From: Archangium sp.
GTDB taxonomy: Bacteria; Myxococcota; Myxococcia; Myxococcales; Myxococcaceae
DNA length: 37,435 nt
Reading direction: 5' to 3'
NCBI GenBank assembly: GCA_016792935.1
Contig: JAEUJS010000729.1
Location: 1 to 37,435 of the forward strand
In this document: piece by piece, positions 23,507-32,414 of the stretch
How positions within the stretch are numbered: the stretch's first letter is position 1
Layout: each line of letters starts with the position of its first letter
The notes under the pieces: model-generated
The model's database searches: none
What the model was told of the DNA's origin: nothing
Seen by the model: the letters and a program-made list of their open reading frames with translations, nothing else
Position numbers and translations under genes: made by a program

Positions 23507-24547
23507 GTGTTGAACCTGAAAGTGCGACTGGTGGCCGCGATGTGCGTGGTGGTGGGGCTCTCTGCTCCAGCGCACGATCTCGGCGTCGATCTCGGCGGCA
23601 CGTTCACGCGGCAATCAGGCAACAACCCGCGCGCCGGCTCGCTCAGCGTCGGAGTGACCGGCGCCTACGACTTCAACGACGCGTGGTCCATCAGCGGGCT
23701 GTTCGTCTACACGCGCGACCTCGCGACGCGCACCGCGGAATCACAGAGCCCGGGCAGCAACGTGTTCCTGCTCAACCTCGGCGGGATGTGGATTCCGAAT
23801 GATCACCTGATGACGATGTTGTCGGTGGTCGGGAGCCCTCCGTCGATGCAGCAGAACGCGAGCACCGTGCCCACGCGCGCTGGAGATTCCATCGACGTCG
23901 TCATCACCTCGCGCAACTCGAGCATCGGCGCCATCTGGAACGGCCTGTGGACGAGTGGTGGCTTCTCGAACTTCGAACACACCATCGACGCGAGTGCGGG
24001 CGTCTCTCGCTTCGGCGTGCAGCAGCAGCTCACGATTCCCAACTCGATTCGCTCGCGCCTCATTCAAGCGAGCTGCAACGCGGGGCTGGAAGCCGAAATC
24101 TGTCCACTGCTCGCGGGAGTCAGCTCACCACTCACGCAAGCGCGATTCACGCTCGGCTACACCGCCACGCTCTTCGACAAGACCGACATTGGCGTCGAAG
24201 GCGCGCTCTTCCTCTACGACGTGCCTCCGTCGTCGGTCGGCTACTACTCACTCGTGGCTTTCAACCAGACCGAGCTCGGGAGTGGCGTGCCGATTCTTCC
24301 GCTGCAGGCGACGCTCAAAGGGCACGCGTCTCACAAGTTCGGAAGAGTCACCGTGCGGCTCTCGTATCAATGGGGCCTGTACACCGAAGGGCTCGGCACG
24401 CTGCACGTGCTCGGTCTGCGGGTCGGGTGGAAGGTGACCGACCACTGGCGGCTCTCGCTCAACGTGACGGGGCAGGGCGACGTGCAGGGCGGGGTGTTCG
24501 CGAACGGCGGCTCGCAAGCGCTGCTCGGGCTCGCGTACGTGTGGTGA
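23507..24547 (+). CDS. Predicted outer-membrane beta-barrel protein
   Basis: A 346-residue protein, GTG 23507 or TTG 23510, with an N-terminal signal peptide (LVAAMCVVVGLSAPA). The mature part is alternating beta strands (LGVDLGGTFTRQSG, VGVTGAYDFNDAWSISGLFVYTRD, VTVRLSYQWGLYTEG, VLGLRVGWKVTDHWRLSLNVTGQG) and ends LLGLAYVW, an aromatic C-terminal strand as used for BAM recognition. It is 27 bases after the DUF350 stop and likely in the same operon. No specific family is recognised. Confidence 0.75.
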   Translation: MLNLKVRLVAAMCVVVGLSAPAHDLGVDLGGTFTRQSGNNPRAGSLSVGVTGAYDFNDAWSISGLFVYTRDLATRTAESQSPGSNVFLLNLGGMWIPNDHLMTMLSVVGSPPSMQQNASTVPTRAGDSIDVVITSRNSSIGAIWNGLWTSGGFSNFEHTIDASAGVSRFGVQQQLTIPNSIRSRLIQASCNAGLEAEICPLLAGVSSPLTQARFTLGYTATLFDKTDIGVEGALFLYDVPPSSVGYYSLVAFNQTELGSGVPILPLQATLKGHASHKFGRVTVRLSYQWGLYTEGLGTLHVLGLRVGWKVTDHWRLSLNVTGQGDVQGGVFANGGSQALLGLAYVW

Positions 24548-24557
24548 AGTCGTGTCC

Positions 24558-25148
24558 ATGATCGACTTCTGGTTCGACTTCGCGAGCACGTATTCCTACG
24601 TCGGAGCGATGCGCATCGAAGACGCTGCGCGCGCCGCTGGCCACGAGGTGAAGTGGAAGCCGTTTCTCCTCGGGCCCATCTTCACCGCACAGCTCGGCAT
24701 CAAGACCTCGCCGTTCAACACGCAGCCGGTGCGCGGCGCCTACATGTGGCGCGACCTCGAGCGGCTCAGCGAGAAGTACGGCTTCACGTTCAAGAAGCCC
24801 GAGGTCTTTCCGCAGCGGAGCATTCTCGCCGCGCGCGTCGCCATCATCGCGCTCGACAAGCCGTGGGTCGGCGACTTCATCCGCAACGTGTTCAAGGCGC
24901 AGTTCGTGTTCGGCAAGGACATCTCGGCCGCGGCGACCATCGCCGACGTGCTCAACGGCATGTTCATCGACCCTTCGCCGCTCCTGCAGCAGGCGGAGAC
25001 AGAGCCCATCAAGCGTCAATTGCGCGCGTTCACCGACGAGGCCCAGGCGCTCGGCATCTTCGGCGCTCCGAACATCGTCGTCGGCAAGGAGCTCTTCTTC
25101 GGTCAGGACCGCATCGACGACGCTCTCGCGTGGGCGAACAAGAAGTGA
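24558..25148 (+). CDS. 2-hydroxychromene-2-carboxylate isomerase-like protein (DsbA fold)
   Basis: About 196 residues with the DsbA-like thioredoxin fold of the HCCA isomerase/kappa-GST group. The N-terminus IDFWFDFASTYSYVGAMR has Ser in the place of DsbA's CxxC. Then WKPFLLGPIF, the N-terminal P-to-N loop, NTQPVRGAYMWRDL, and GIFGAPNIVVGKELFFGQDRID, the cis-Pro loop GAPxI/V. Family members use glutathione to isomerise aromatic degradation intermediates, but many are only described as DSBA-like oxidoreductases. Start at ATG 24558 preferred to GTG 24552. It follows the beta-barrel gene by about ten bases and may be cotranscribed. Confidence 0.85.
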   Translation: MIDFWFDFASTYSYVGAMRIEDAARAAGHEVKWKPFLLGPIFTAQLGIKTSPFNTQPVRGAYMWRDLERLSEKYGFTFKKPEVFPQRSILAARVAIIALDKPWVGDFIRNVFKAQFVFGKDISAAATIADVLNGMFIDPSPLLQQAETEPIKRQLRAFTDEAQALGIFGAPNIVVGKELFFGQDRIDDALAWANKK

Positions 25149-25156
25149 AGAACAAC

Positions 25157-25191
25157 ACCCTTTCCCTCGGGGAGGGGGCCGGGGTGAGGCG
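25157..25191 (+). repeat. Dispersed hairpin repeat between convergent genes
   Basis: It holds ACCCTTTCCCTCGGGGAGGG and then GGGGCCGGGGTGAGG, the same class as at 13317 and 13915 with a somewhat different stem. It occupies nearly all of the gap between the isomerase gene and the convergent small gene and could act as a terminator or attenuator. Confidence 0.65.
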
Positions 25192-25620
25192 CTACTTTCC
25201 GCGACACGCCCGTTGCACGGCCTGCATCATGCGCGCGCACGGTTGGTCTCCCTCGTAGTTGCGCGCCGCGCATTGATCCGCCGCCCACGTCGCTGACGAC
25301 AAGATGTCTTCCTTCTTCGGAACGTCGCTGCAGAAGTCGGAGCGGCGCTGCGCGACCTCGAGGCAGTGCTCGACGAAGATGTTGTTCACCGCCTGCGCGA
25401 CGAAGCCCGCGGTGGCGATGCGACGAAGCCCTTCGGTCACACACGCGTCGGCGTCGTTCGCGCGGCCAAACGCTTCACCCTCGGCCTTCGCTTTGTCTCC
25501 ATCGGCCTTCAGCGAGTCTGCGTTCGCGCGGAACCAGAGCACGATGCCGCCCGTCACCGCGCCACACAGGAGAATCGCCGACGTGATGAGAATCAACGCG
25601 ACCTTGAGGCCTTTGGACAT
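25192..25620 (-). CDS. Small membrane-anchored Cys-containing protein
   Basis: From ATG 25620 (MSKGLKVALILITSAILLCG) the product has about 142 residues; GTG 25629 is an alternative. A single N-terminal membrane helix with a Cys leads to a charged linker (DSLKADGDKAKAEGEAFG) and a soluble domain with conserved-looking Cys (DACVTEGL, EHCLEVAQRR, DFCSDVP, DQCAARN, QPCARMM, RACRGK). These may form disulfides in the periplasm. No family recognised. Confidence 0.65.
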   Translation of the reverse strand: MSKGLKVALILITSAILLCGAVTGGIVLWFRANADSLKADGDKAKAEGEAFGRANDADACVTEGLRRIATAGFVAQAVNNIFVEHCLEVAQRRSDFCSDVPKKEDILSSATWAADQCAARNYEGDQPCARMMQAVQRACRGK

Positions 25621-25670
25621 GGCGGCCACAGTACCGTGAACATGGTCGAGCGAACGAACGAGGTGCGCGC

Positions 25671-26552
25671 TTGAGCGCGGAGCGCCCGAGCCTCAAGTAC
25701 CGACTCATCTCGTTCGCCGACGCGATGTCGAGCAAGCCGCTCGCCGAAGTCGGACACGAGCGTGCGCGCAAGGCGACACGGAAGTCGGCGTCGATGACGA
25801 TGTTGTTCGGCCGGCGGCCTCCGCTCGCGTCGGTGCGCGATGAAGTCGTCGCGGGTGTGAAGGTGCGTCGCTACCTCCCATCGGAAGCGCGCGCGGGAAC
25901 GCTCGTCTATTTTCACGGCGGCGGCTGGGTGCTCGGAGATCTCGACACGCACGACGTCGTGTCCGCTCAATTCTCGGCGGCGACGCAGCGTGAGGTCGTC
26001 GCGGTGGACTACCGGCTCGCTCCCGAACATCGGTATCCGGCAGCGCTCGAAGACTGCGTCGCTGTTTCGCGTGAGCTCGCGAAGAGTTCGAAGGTGGTCG
26101 TCGCGGGTGACAGCGCCGGAGGCAATCTCGCCGCGTGCGTTTCACAGAACATGAGCGTCTCCGCGCAGGTGCTCATCTATCCAGTGACCGACTGCGCGAG
26201 CGAGTGGCCGTCGTACGAGTCGTTCGCGAACGGGCTCATCCTCACGCGCGAGTCGATGCGCTACTTCCACCGCGAGTACGTGCCCAACGTCGCGCAGCGC
26301 GCAGAGGTCGGCGTCTCTCCATTGCGGGCTGCTTCCTTGAGCGGACTCGCGCCGGCGTATGTGTTGCTCGCGCAGTGCGACGTGTTGCGTGACGAAGGTC
26401 GCGCCTACGCGAAGAGGCTCGGCGAACACGGTGTGGAGCACGTGCTCGACGAAGTGCCCGGAACGGTGCACGGCTTCATGTCGCTGCAGGGTTTGTCGGA
26501 AGCGCGCGAGTCGGTGCAGCGAGTCGCGAAGTGGCTCGAAGCGAAGTGGTGA
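25671..26552 (+). CDS. Alpha/beta hydrolase, hormone-sensitive-lipase (HSL) type esterase
   Basis: A 293-residue esterase of the HSL family (bacterial type IV). The oxyanion motif YFHGGGWVLGDLDTHD, nucleophile elbow GDSAGGN, acid Asp in AQCDVLRDEG and catalytic His in TVHGF are all present in order. DYRLAPEHRYPAALED is diagnostic. Members cleave short acyl esters or lactones in the cytoplasm. No biosynthetic context is seen. The start is probably TTG 25671 with CGAGG upstream; the next in-frame ATG is at 25725 and would cut into a cap helix. Confidence 0.9.
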   Translation: MSAERPSLKYRLISFADAMSSKPLAEVGHERARKATRKSASMTMLFGRRPPLASVRDEVVAGVKVRRYLPSEARAGTLVYFHGGGWVLGDLDTHDVVSAQFSAATQREVVAVDYRLAPEHRYPAALEDCVAVSRELAKSSKVVVAGDSAGGNLAACVSQNMSVSAQVLIYPVTDCASEWPSYESFANGLILTRESMRYFHREYVPNVAQRAEVGVSPLRAASLSGLAPAYVLLAQCDVLRDEGRAYAKRLGEHGVEHVLDEVPGTVHGFMSLQGLSEARESVQRVAKWLEAKW

Positions 26553-26559
26553 AACGAGC

Positions 26560-26811
26560 TCAGCTCGAGCGACGGCGCGGCTTCTTCGCGATCGCAGCCG
26601 GCGGCGGCGGCAACGCAGCCAGCGAACGGACGATCGCCGCCTTCGGCAACATCGAGGGCTTCAGCTCGAGCACCGCCGCGATGTACCGCGCGTGGGCTTC
26701 GGTCTCGTAGACCAGCTCAGCCTTCTCGCCTGAGGAAGACTCCACCGTCACCGCCCACTGTTGCTGCGTGCGAACGACTGCTGTCGAGGTCCAGCTCATG
26801 CTGCGCATCAT
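26560..26811 (-). CDS. Hypothetical 83-residue basic-tailed protein
   Basis: From ATG 26811 (or 26799, MSWTSTAVVR). It has a beta-like WAVTVESSSGEKAELVYE strand, a helix HARYIAAVLELKP and ends in Pro-Pro-Pro-Pro plus KKPRRRSS. It is convergent with the esterase gene, seven bases away, and divergent from the terpene-cyclase-like gene. Coding is supported by codon use and lack of other genes, but no homologue is recognised. Confidence 0.5.
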   Translation of the reverse strand: MMRSMSWTSTAVVRTQQQWAVTVESSSGEKAELVYETEAHARYIAAVLELKPSMLPKAAIVRSLAALPPPPAAIAKKPRRRSS

Positions 26812-26991
26812 GCCTGTAGCGACCTGACGCGAAAGTTTTTGGCCGACTGTGGATCACGAAATCGGCGAACCGCCGCGAGTGCTGCACGAACGCCTCACAC
26901 GCGAAGACCGTTCCACGAATCGCACAGGCAAATCAGCGCGACGTTCTTTGGATCGATTTGTTCCGCGACCCGTTCACCGCGCACCACCCAC

Positions 26992-26997
26992 GGAGGA
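26992..26997 (+). promoter_or_regulatory. Ribosome binding site deciding the start at 27003
   Basis: GGAGGA lies five bases upstream of ATG 27003. The frame continues further 5' to 26958 but has no comparable signal and no signal peptide there. Confidence 0.65.
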
Positions 26998-27002
26998 TTT
27001 TC

Positions 27003-28904
27003 ATGCCCGCACTCAAAAGAAGTGTGGCGACGGCACTGGTGTGCCTCGCTCTCTCGTCCCCGACGCTCGCCGCCGACGCTCAACCGAAGACCTGCGCGCG
27101 CCCCGATGTGAAAACCGTCGCTCGCCAGAGTGATGCCAAGGCGCGCGAGGCAGCGCACAAGGGCTTCACCTATCTCGCAAACGCCTCCACCGAGTGGACC
27201 AAGCGCAACAACTGCTTCGGCTGCCACGTGCAGGCCGTGACGATGGAAGCGCTCACCGCGGCGAAGTACTTCCAATACGACGTCAAACCCGCCGACCTCA
27301 AAGAGATGCAGCGGGCGCTGAAGATGGGCGTGACCGCCGGCGGCCACTCGACCGGCGTCGCGTTCGAAGGAGCCGCATGGGCGCGCTTCGACAAGTTCAT
27401 CGACGACTCCGAGACGAAGCAGTTGCTCACCTACGCCGACGAGTTGATGCGCATTCAGTCGGAAGACGGCGCCATTCTCGACGACGACGCGCGCCTGCCC
27501 GTCACCGGCGGAACGATGCAGACCACGTATCAAGCGGCGCAGACCTGGCGTCAGGCGTACGCGCGCACCGCGAACGACAAGTACCTCGCTCCGATGCGCA
27601 AGGCCGAGAAGTTCCTCACGCGCAAAGCCGATGGTTGGAAAGACGCGAACGCGGTCTACGTGCAGGACATCTCGTTCGCGCTGCTCGGTCTCGCTTCAGC
27701 CGGAGTCACCCGCGCCGAGCCCGCCTCGAAGCGTCTGCAAGACATGCTCATCGGCCGGCAGAACCACGACGGCGGTTGGGCGCTCGATGGGAAGAACTCC
27801 GACGCGTTCGCGACCGGTCAGGCCATCTACACGTTGAAGATGGCGGGCTTCTCCGATGCGGATCCCGCGGTCGAGCGCGGCATCCACTTCCTCTTGAGCA
27901 AGCAGGGCGCTGACGGAGCGTGGCGCACCGCGAAGTCTGGTCAGAACGGGAGCGAGAAGGGCGAGACGATGTGGGCGGTGCTCGGCCTCGTGACGGTCGA
28001 CGTCGCGTCGGTTGCGGTGAGCGGACTGACCGACGGCATGCACGTGAGCGGCTCGTCTACCCACCCATCGGCGTCGCCCCAGGGGGCTTTGCTGGTCCTC
28101 GACGCGAGCGCCATCGACAACCAGTCGGGTGGCATCAGCGAACTGAGCATCAGCGTCGACGACACGAAGGTCGCGACCGAGTGCGGGCCGAAGCTCCGCT
28201 TCACGTGGGACACCGCGAAGCTCACCGACGGCAAACACGTGGTCGACGTCGTGGCCATCAATGGCAAGAACAAGCAGAGCCGTCGCCGCTTCGAGGTCTT
28301 CGCGGGCAACGTGTTCCTCACTGAAGTCGGAGCGGTGTTCGATGAGCGCGCGAGTCAGACCAGGGTGACGCTGCGCAACATCGCGGACCCGAAGGTGCAG
28401 GGTCAGGTGGAAGTCGAAATCTGGTCGCTCGAAGAGAAGAGCGAGAAGCCGAAGACGAAGGTGCGCGTGCTCGACGCGAAGGCCGAACCGGGCGCGATGT
28501 CGCTCGGGTGGGACGGCTTCGACGCGGCGAAGAAGCAGCTGCCGACGGGCCGCTACCTCGCCAAGGTGAACTTCAAGGACGACAAGGGCGTGGTGAAGCA
28601 GACGGAGACCGCGCTCTTCACGCACGCCAGCGAGCTCGTGCAGAAACAGAACTACGGAGAGGTCGAGGGCAACCTGAAGCTCGGCCAACTCGGCATCGGC
28701 AGCTCGAACACCTTCGTCGACCTCGTCGATGAAGACGGCACCGTGTTGCAGACGGTGCGCTCGACCGACCAGGGCAACTACCGCTTCAAGAGCATCAAGC
28801 CCGGCAACTACAAGGTGCGCGCGCGCAAGGAAGGCTACGCGCCGCGTGAAGCGCCGGCGCCTGCGAAGGCCGGCGAGTCGAGCAAGGCCGACATGGCCTG
28901 GTGA
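27003..28904 (+). CDS. Secreted terpene-cyclase-fold protein with CxxCH site, FlgD-type and carboxypeptidase-type domains
   Basis: A 633-residue secreted protein (signal MPALKRSVATALVCLALSSPTLAA). Residues 71-75 are CFGCH, a c-haem CxxCH motif, so a single haem may be attached. Residues ~75-330 look like a squalene-hopene cyclase/prenyltransferase alpha-toroid with two QW-like repeats (RQNHDGGWALDG at 252-263 and KQGADGAWRTA at 300-310). An Ig-like domain (~340-435) follows, then a FlgD-like segment (LGWDGFDAAKKQLPTGRYLAKV) and a C-terminal regulatory-like beta domain (~550-612). Catalytic cyclase motifs are not seen, so a binding or electron-transfer role is possible. A 30-base dispersed repeat codes for residues ~355-364 in the Ig-like loop. 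Confidence 0.8.
   Translation: MPALKRSVATALVCLALSSPTLAADAQPKTCARPDVKTVARQSDAKAREAAHKGFTYLANASTEWTKRNNCFGCHVQAVTMEALTAAKYFQYDVKPADLKEMQRALKMGVTAGGHSTGVAFEGAAWARFDKFIDDSETKQLLTYADELMRIQSEDGAILDDDARLPVTGGTMQTTYQAAQTWRQAYARTANDKYLAPMRKAEKFLTRKADGWKDANAVYVQDISFALLGLASAGVTRAEPASKRLQDMLIGRQNHDGGWALDGKNSDAFATGQAIYTLKMAGFSDADPAVERGIHFLLSKQGADGAWRTAKSGQNGSEKGETMWAVLGLVTVDVASVAVSGLTDGMHVSGSSTHPSASPQGALLVLDASAIDNQSGGISELSISVDDTKVATECGPKLRFTWDTAKLTDGKHVVDVVAINGKNKQSRRRFEVFAGNVFLTEVGAVFDERASQTRVTLRNIADPKVQGQVEVEIWSLEEKSEKPKTKVRVLDAKAEPGAMSLGWDGFDAAKKQLPTGRYLAKVNFKDDKGVVKQTETALFTHASELVQKQNYGEVEGNLKLGQLGIGSSNTFVDLVDEDGTVLQTVRSTDQGNYRFKSIKPGNYKVRARKEGYAPREAPAPAKAGESSKADMAW
28064..28093 (+). repeat. 30-base dispersed repeat within a coding region (copy 2)
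   Basis: It matches 17617-17646 at 29 of 30 bases. Here it is sense and in frame, translated as part of PSASPQGALL in the Ig-like domain loop. The two copies are translated in different frames and on opposite strands, so it is DNA sequence that is kept, not peptide. Confidence 0.8.
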
Positions 28905-28911
28905 GCGGAGC

Positions 28912-31900
28912 TCAGCGTCGGCGCAGCTCGACCTTGAGCCGCTGCGTCTGACCGGCTTCGAAGTGCACCTTGCGCTTCACCGTCTTCTTCGGGGCCACGA
29001 GTCGCAGCTCGTGGTCGCCCGCGGGCACGGCGAAGGCCACCAGTGGCGTTCGACCCACTGGAACGTCGTCGATGAAGACGTTGGTGGCTGGCTTCGAGTC
29101 GAGCGTCAGCGTCGCCGACGGAAACTCGAAGCGCGCGCTCGTCTGACCTGCGCCGACTTCGACCTCGCGGGTCTGCACGCTGCCACCGAGGAGCGCGGCG
29201 ACTTCGATCTGCACCATCCCCGCGGTGCGCAGCGTGACGGGCGCGGGTCCGCGGCGCTCTCCACCGACGGTGACGTTGCACGGCAGCGAACAATCGACGG
29301 TCAGCTCGCCCTCGACCGGCGGCGGAGGTGTGGCCTGCGCGAGCGGCTCCGACGCTGCGTCGAGCCCAGTGGAAAGTTCCGCGGTCACGGCTGCGTCGGC
29401 GCGTTGGTCGTCAGCCGAAACTGTTCCGCGCATCGACATCACTGCGTACGTCACCAGCATGGGCGTCAACGTCGCGGCGAGCCCGACCGCCAGCAGCTTG
29501 AGTCGGCGCGACGCCGAGCCAGACTCACCGGGCGGCGCATCACCCGGGTCCGTGACGTGTTCCGTCGTTTGTTCCTCTGCCGGCGTGGTGGTCGCGCGCG
29601 CCACGACCTCCGCGAGCTCGCTGCGTCGTGCTTCCGCCGGTGGGAACAGCTCGTTCAACATCGCGCCCAGGTCGAGCGACACCTCTGGCGGACGCCGCGA
29701 GAGCCACGCCTCGAGCTCCAGACCCATCTCCGCGGCGGACTGGTAGCGGCGCGTCACGTCTTTCTCGAGCGCCTTGAGCGCGATGCGTTCGAGCTCGGGG
29801 TCGACGGTGGCGCGCACTTCCGAAGGGCGCGGCGGGTCGGTGTAGAGGATGGCGCGCATCGTGGTGACGTCAGCGACCGCGTCGTACGCCTCGCGACCCG
29901 TCAGCAGCGCGTAGAGGTTGAGCCCCAGCGCCCACACGTCGAACGACGGCGCCGCGCGTTCACCGCGAACGTGTTCGGGCGAGAGGTAGTGAATCGTGCC
30001 GCGCACCGTCCCCGGGTTGGTGATGTCGACGCTGTTGATGTTCTTCGCGATGCCGAAGTCGAGCAGCTTCACCTCACCCGTCCACGCGAGCTGAATGTTG
30101 CGGGGCGTGACGTCGCGATGCACCACGTGCAGGTGTTGGCCTGCAGCGTCGTGCAGCGTGTGCACGGAATGGAGCCCGGCGCAGCACTCGGCCACCACGC
30201 GCGCGGCGAGCGCTTCGGGCATCGTGGTGCCTCTCGCGGTGAAGGCCGCCCGCACTTCAGAGAGCGTGCGCCCGGCGACGTATTCCATCGCGAGAAACGG
30301 CCGGCCCGCGTCGACGCCGATGTCGAACACCTGCACCAGGGCCGGGTGGTTGAGCATCGCCGCGATGCGCACCTCGTTGAGGAAGAGCTCCACGAAGTCG
30401 CTCGAGGAGCCCCGCGGCATGCGCACCGTCTTGAGCACCACCACCTGCGTGGCCTGCTCCGACGACGGCACCGCGACCGAGGCGAGCCACACGTCGCCCA
30501 TTCCGCCCGACGCGAGCTTCGCGAGAATCGTGTAGCGCCCGACGGTCGCGCCGACGTCGAGCACACGCTCGGTGCCCAGCGAGATGAGGTCGTCGTCGTC
30601 GGCGAACGGAATTTCCCCCGTCTCGCTGCGTGTCGCTGACCGCGCGATGAGGCCCGTCGACGGCCGCGCGACCACCGTCTCTGGCTGCGGCGGCTGCGGG
30701 TTGAGCACGCTGGCCTGCAGCGCGCGTGCTTGCGCGAAGAGCTCGGCGCGCGTGGCGTCGCTGTCACTGAGCGGAGCAAGCACGCGCGTCTCACGCAGCG
30801 CGCGCGCGAAGGCGGCCGCTCCGTCAGGGCGCAGCGCGGGGTCGGCCTTGAGCGCCTGCAGCACCACGGCGTCGAGCGCGGCGGGCACCTCGGGGTTGAA
30901 GCGCGAGGGCGGAGCGGGGTCGTCGCGCCGCGGCGAGAGTCCGGTGATGGCTTCGTAGAACGTCGCCGCGACCTGGTAGACGTCGCTGCGCATCGTCGGC
31001 TCCGCGCCGTTCGCCGATTCGGGCGCGAGCCATGGGAGGCGACTGGGCTCGATGCGGCCAGCCTCGGCGCGGACGGGGTTGCCGAGGCCCGAGAGCTTCA
31101 CCACGCCGTCCGCCCGCACGAAGACGCACTCGGGGCGAACGTCTCCGTGCACGACGCCCGGGCGATGCGCGCCCTCGCGCAGTGGCGGGTAGTGGCAGCG
31201 ATCGAGCGCGTCGAGCACCGCCAGCGTCACCGAGGTCAACGCACCGAGCGGCGGGTTCACTCGCGCGCGCGAGAACGCGAGCAGGAGGCGATCCAGCGAC
31301 CAGCCGTCGACGAACTCAGTGGCGAGCCACGCCTCGCGACCCGACACCAGCGCGGCGTGCACGTCGACCAGACCCGGGTGCGCGACCTGGCGGGTGACGC
31401 GGCCAGTGGCTTGAAAGCGCGCGCTCCAGCGAGCGAGCTCTTCGGGAGGCCCGCGGTAGCGCAGCATCGCCACGTCGCGCCCATAGAACGGCGGCTGCTG
31501 ACCGCGCGCGCGCCACACCTGCAGGTGCCGGCCTCGCGCCACGAGACCGCCGAGGTGAAAGCCGCCGACGTGCGGGCTCGCGGGCTGGAGATCTCCGCCC
31601 GGCGAGGGCGTGAAGAGAAACTCGTACATCAGCCGCGTGACGAACTGCTTCGCTGCCGGCGTGTGGTCGAAGGTGACGCCGGCGTGATGGCCCATCGCCG
31701 TGTCGCGGACCCACGCGACCGTGACCGGCGCGGCGACGAGCTCACCCGCGCCCGAGATGCCGACCGAGAGCAGACCACGCGTGCCGACGCTCGCCTTCAC
31801 GCCATCGAGCGCCGCGCCACCGGCGCCGAGGTTGACGATGCGCACCGCTTCGGTGGTCGAGGAATTCGCCGCGCGCCAGAAGGCGGGCACGTCGAGCGCA

Positions 31901-32271
31901 AAACGGGGACCCGCGCGCTTGCCGTCGGCCACCTCGAGCGCGCGTTGCAGCACCAACTCGAGCTGCGCCTGCGTGCGTGGGTCGAGGCGCACGAAGTGCA
32001 GACCCACCACCAGCCCGTCGGCGTCCGCGAGACGCGGCTGCACGTGCGCGACCTCGGCCTGGCAGCGCAGCTGGAGCTGACCGCCGAAGAACACCAACGT
32101 CACGTCGAGCAGCGCGCGCGGCTTCGGCGCCACTGCGCAATGCATCGAGAAGCCGTCAGCGCTCAGGTCGACGGCGCGGTGCGAGACGAAGTCCGCGCCG
32201 ACCCGTTGCTGTGCCTCGAAGGGGAAGCACAGACGCGGAAAGCGGCGACGGTTGGAGAGGTCGGAACGCAA
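28912..32271 (-). CDS. PilZ-pseudokinase-kinase-PEGA transmembrane signalling protein
   Basis: From TTG 32271 the product has 1119 residues; the open frame reaches 32571, but the extra 100 codons have lower third-base GC and overlap the divergent gene. In long-frame numbering: PilZ domain ~107-220 with RRFPR and DLSADG (RxxxR and DxSxxG for c-di-GMP), a possible second PilZ-like domain ~225-320, and a first kinase-like domain ~335-600 with degenerate VVHGDVRPE and KLSGLG in place of DFG. The second kinase (~680-960) has ASGGMG, VLK, VVHRDVTPRN, LLDFG and SPEH and should be active. A membrane helix (~1024-1046) and PEGA-like repeats (~1085-1219) end it. It could join c-di-GMP to phosphorylation. 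Confidence 0.9.
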   Translation of the reverse strand: MRSDLSNRRRFPRLCFPFEAQQRVGADFVSHRAVDLSADGFSMHCAVAPKPRALLDVTLVFFGGQLQLRCQAEVAHVQPRLADADGLVVGLHFVRLDPRTQAQLELVLQRALEVADGKRAGPRFALDVPAFWRAANSSTTEAVRIVNLGAGGAALDGVKASVGTRGLLSVGISGAGELVAAPVTVAWVRDTAMGHHAGVTFDHTPAAKQFVTRLMYEFLFTPSPGGDLQPASPHVGGFHLGGLVARGRHLQVWRARGQQPPFYGRDVAMLRYRGPPEELARWSARFQATGRVTRQVAHPGLVDVHAALVSGREAWLATEFVDGWSLDRLLLAFSRARVNPPLGALTSVTLAVLDALDRCHYPPLREGAHRPGVVHGDVRPECVFVRADGVVKLSGLGNPVRAEAGRIEPSRLPWLAPESANGAEPTMRSDVYQVAATFYEAITGLSPRRDDPAPPSRFNPEVPAALDAVVLQALKADPALRPDGAAAFARALRETRVLAPLSDSDATRAELFAQARALQASVLNPQPPQPETVVARPSTGLIARSATRSETGEIPFADDDDLISLGTERVLDVGATVGRYTILAKLASGGMGDVWLASVAVPSSEQATQVVVLKTVRMPRGSSSDFVELFLNEVRIAAMLNHPALVQVFDIGVDAGRPFLAMEYVAGRTLSEVRAAFTARGTTMPEALAARVVAECCAGLHSVHTLHDAAGQHLHVVHRDVTPRNIQLAWTGEVKLLDFGIAKNINSVDITNPGTVRGTIHYLSPEHVRGERAAPSFDVWALGLNLYALLTGREAYDAVADVTTMRAILYTDPPRPSEVRATVDPELERIALKALEKDVTRRYQSAAEMGLELEAWLSRRPPEVSLDLGAMLNELFPPAEARRSELAEVVARATTTPAEEQTTEHVTDPGDAPPGESGSASRRLKLLAVGLAATLTPMLVTYAVMSMRGTVSADDQRADAAVTAELSTGLDAASEPLAQATPPPPVEGELTVDCSLPCNVTVGGERRGPAPVTLRTAGMVQIEVAALLGGSVQTREVEVGAGQTSARFEFPSATLTLDSKPATNVFIDDVPVGRTPLVAFAVPAGDHELRLVAPKKTVKRKVHFEAGQTQRLKVELRRR

Positions 32272-32414
32272 ACGGCTCGAGGCGCGTGTCTTACTCGTCT
32301 TCGCTGCGCTCTCAGTGATCTGAGTGTCGCGGCGCGGGCGCCAGTCGGGTCCGCGCCGTTTCTCTTCTTCTTCATCGGGTTGCGGGCGGCCACCGGATTG
32401 CACAGGCTGCGCGC

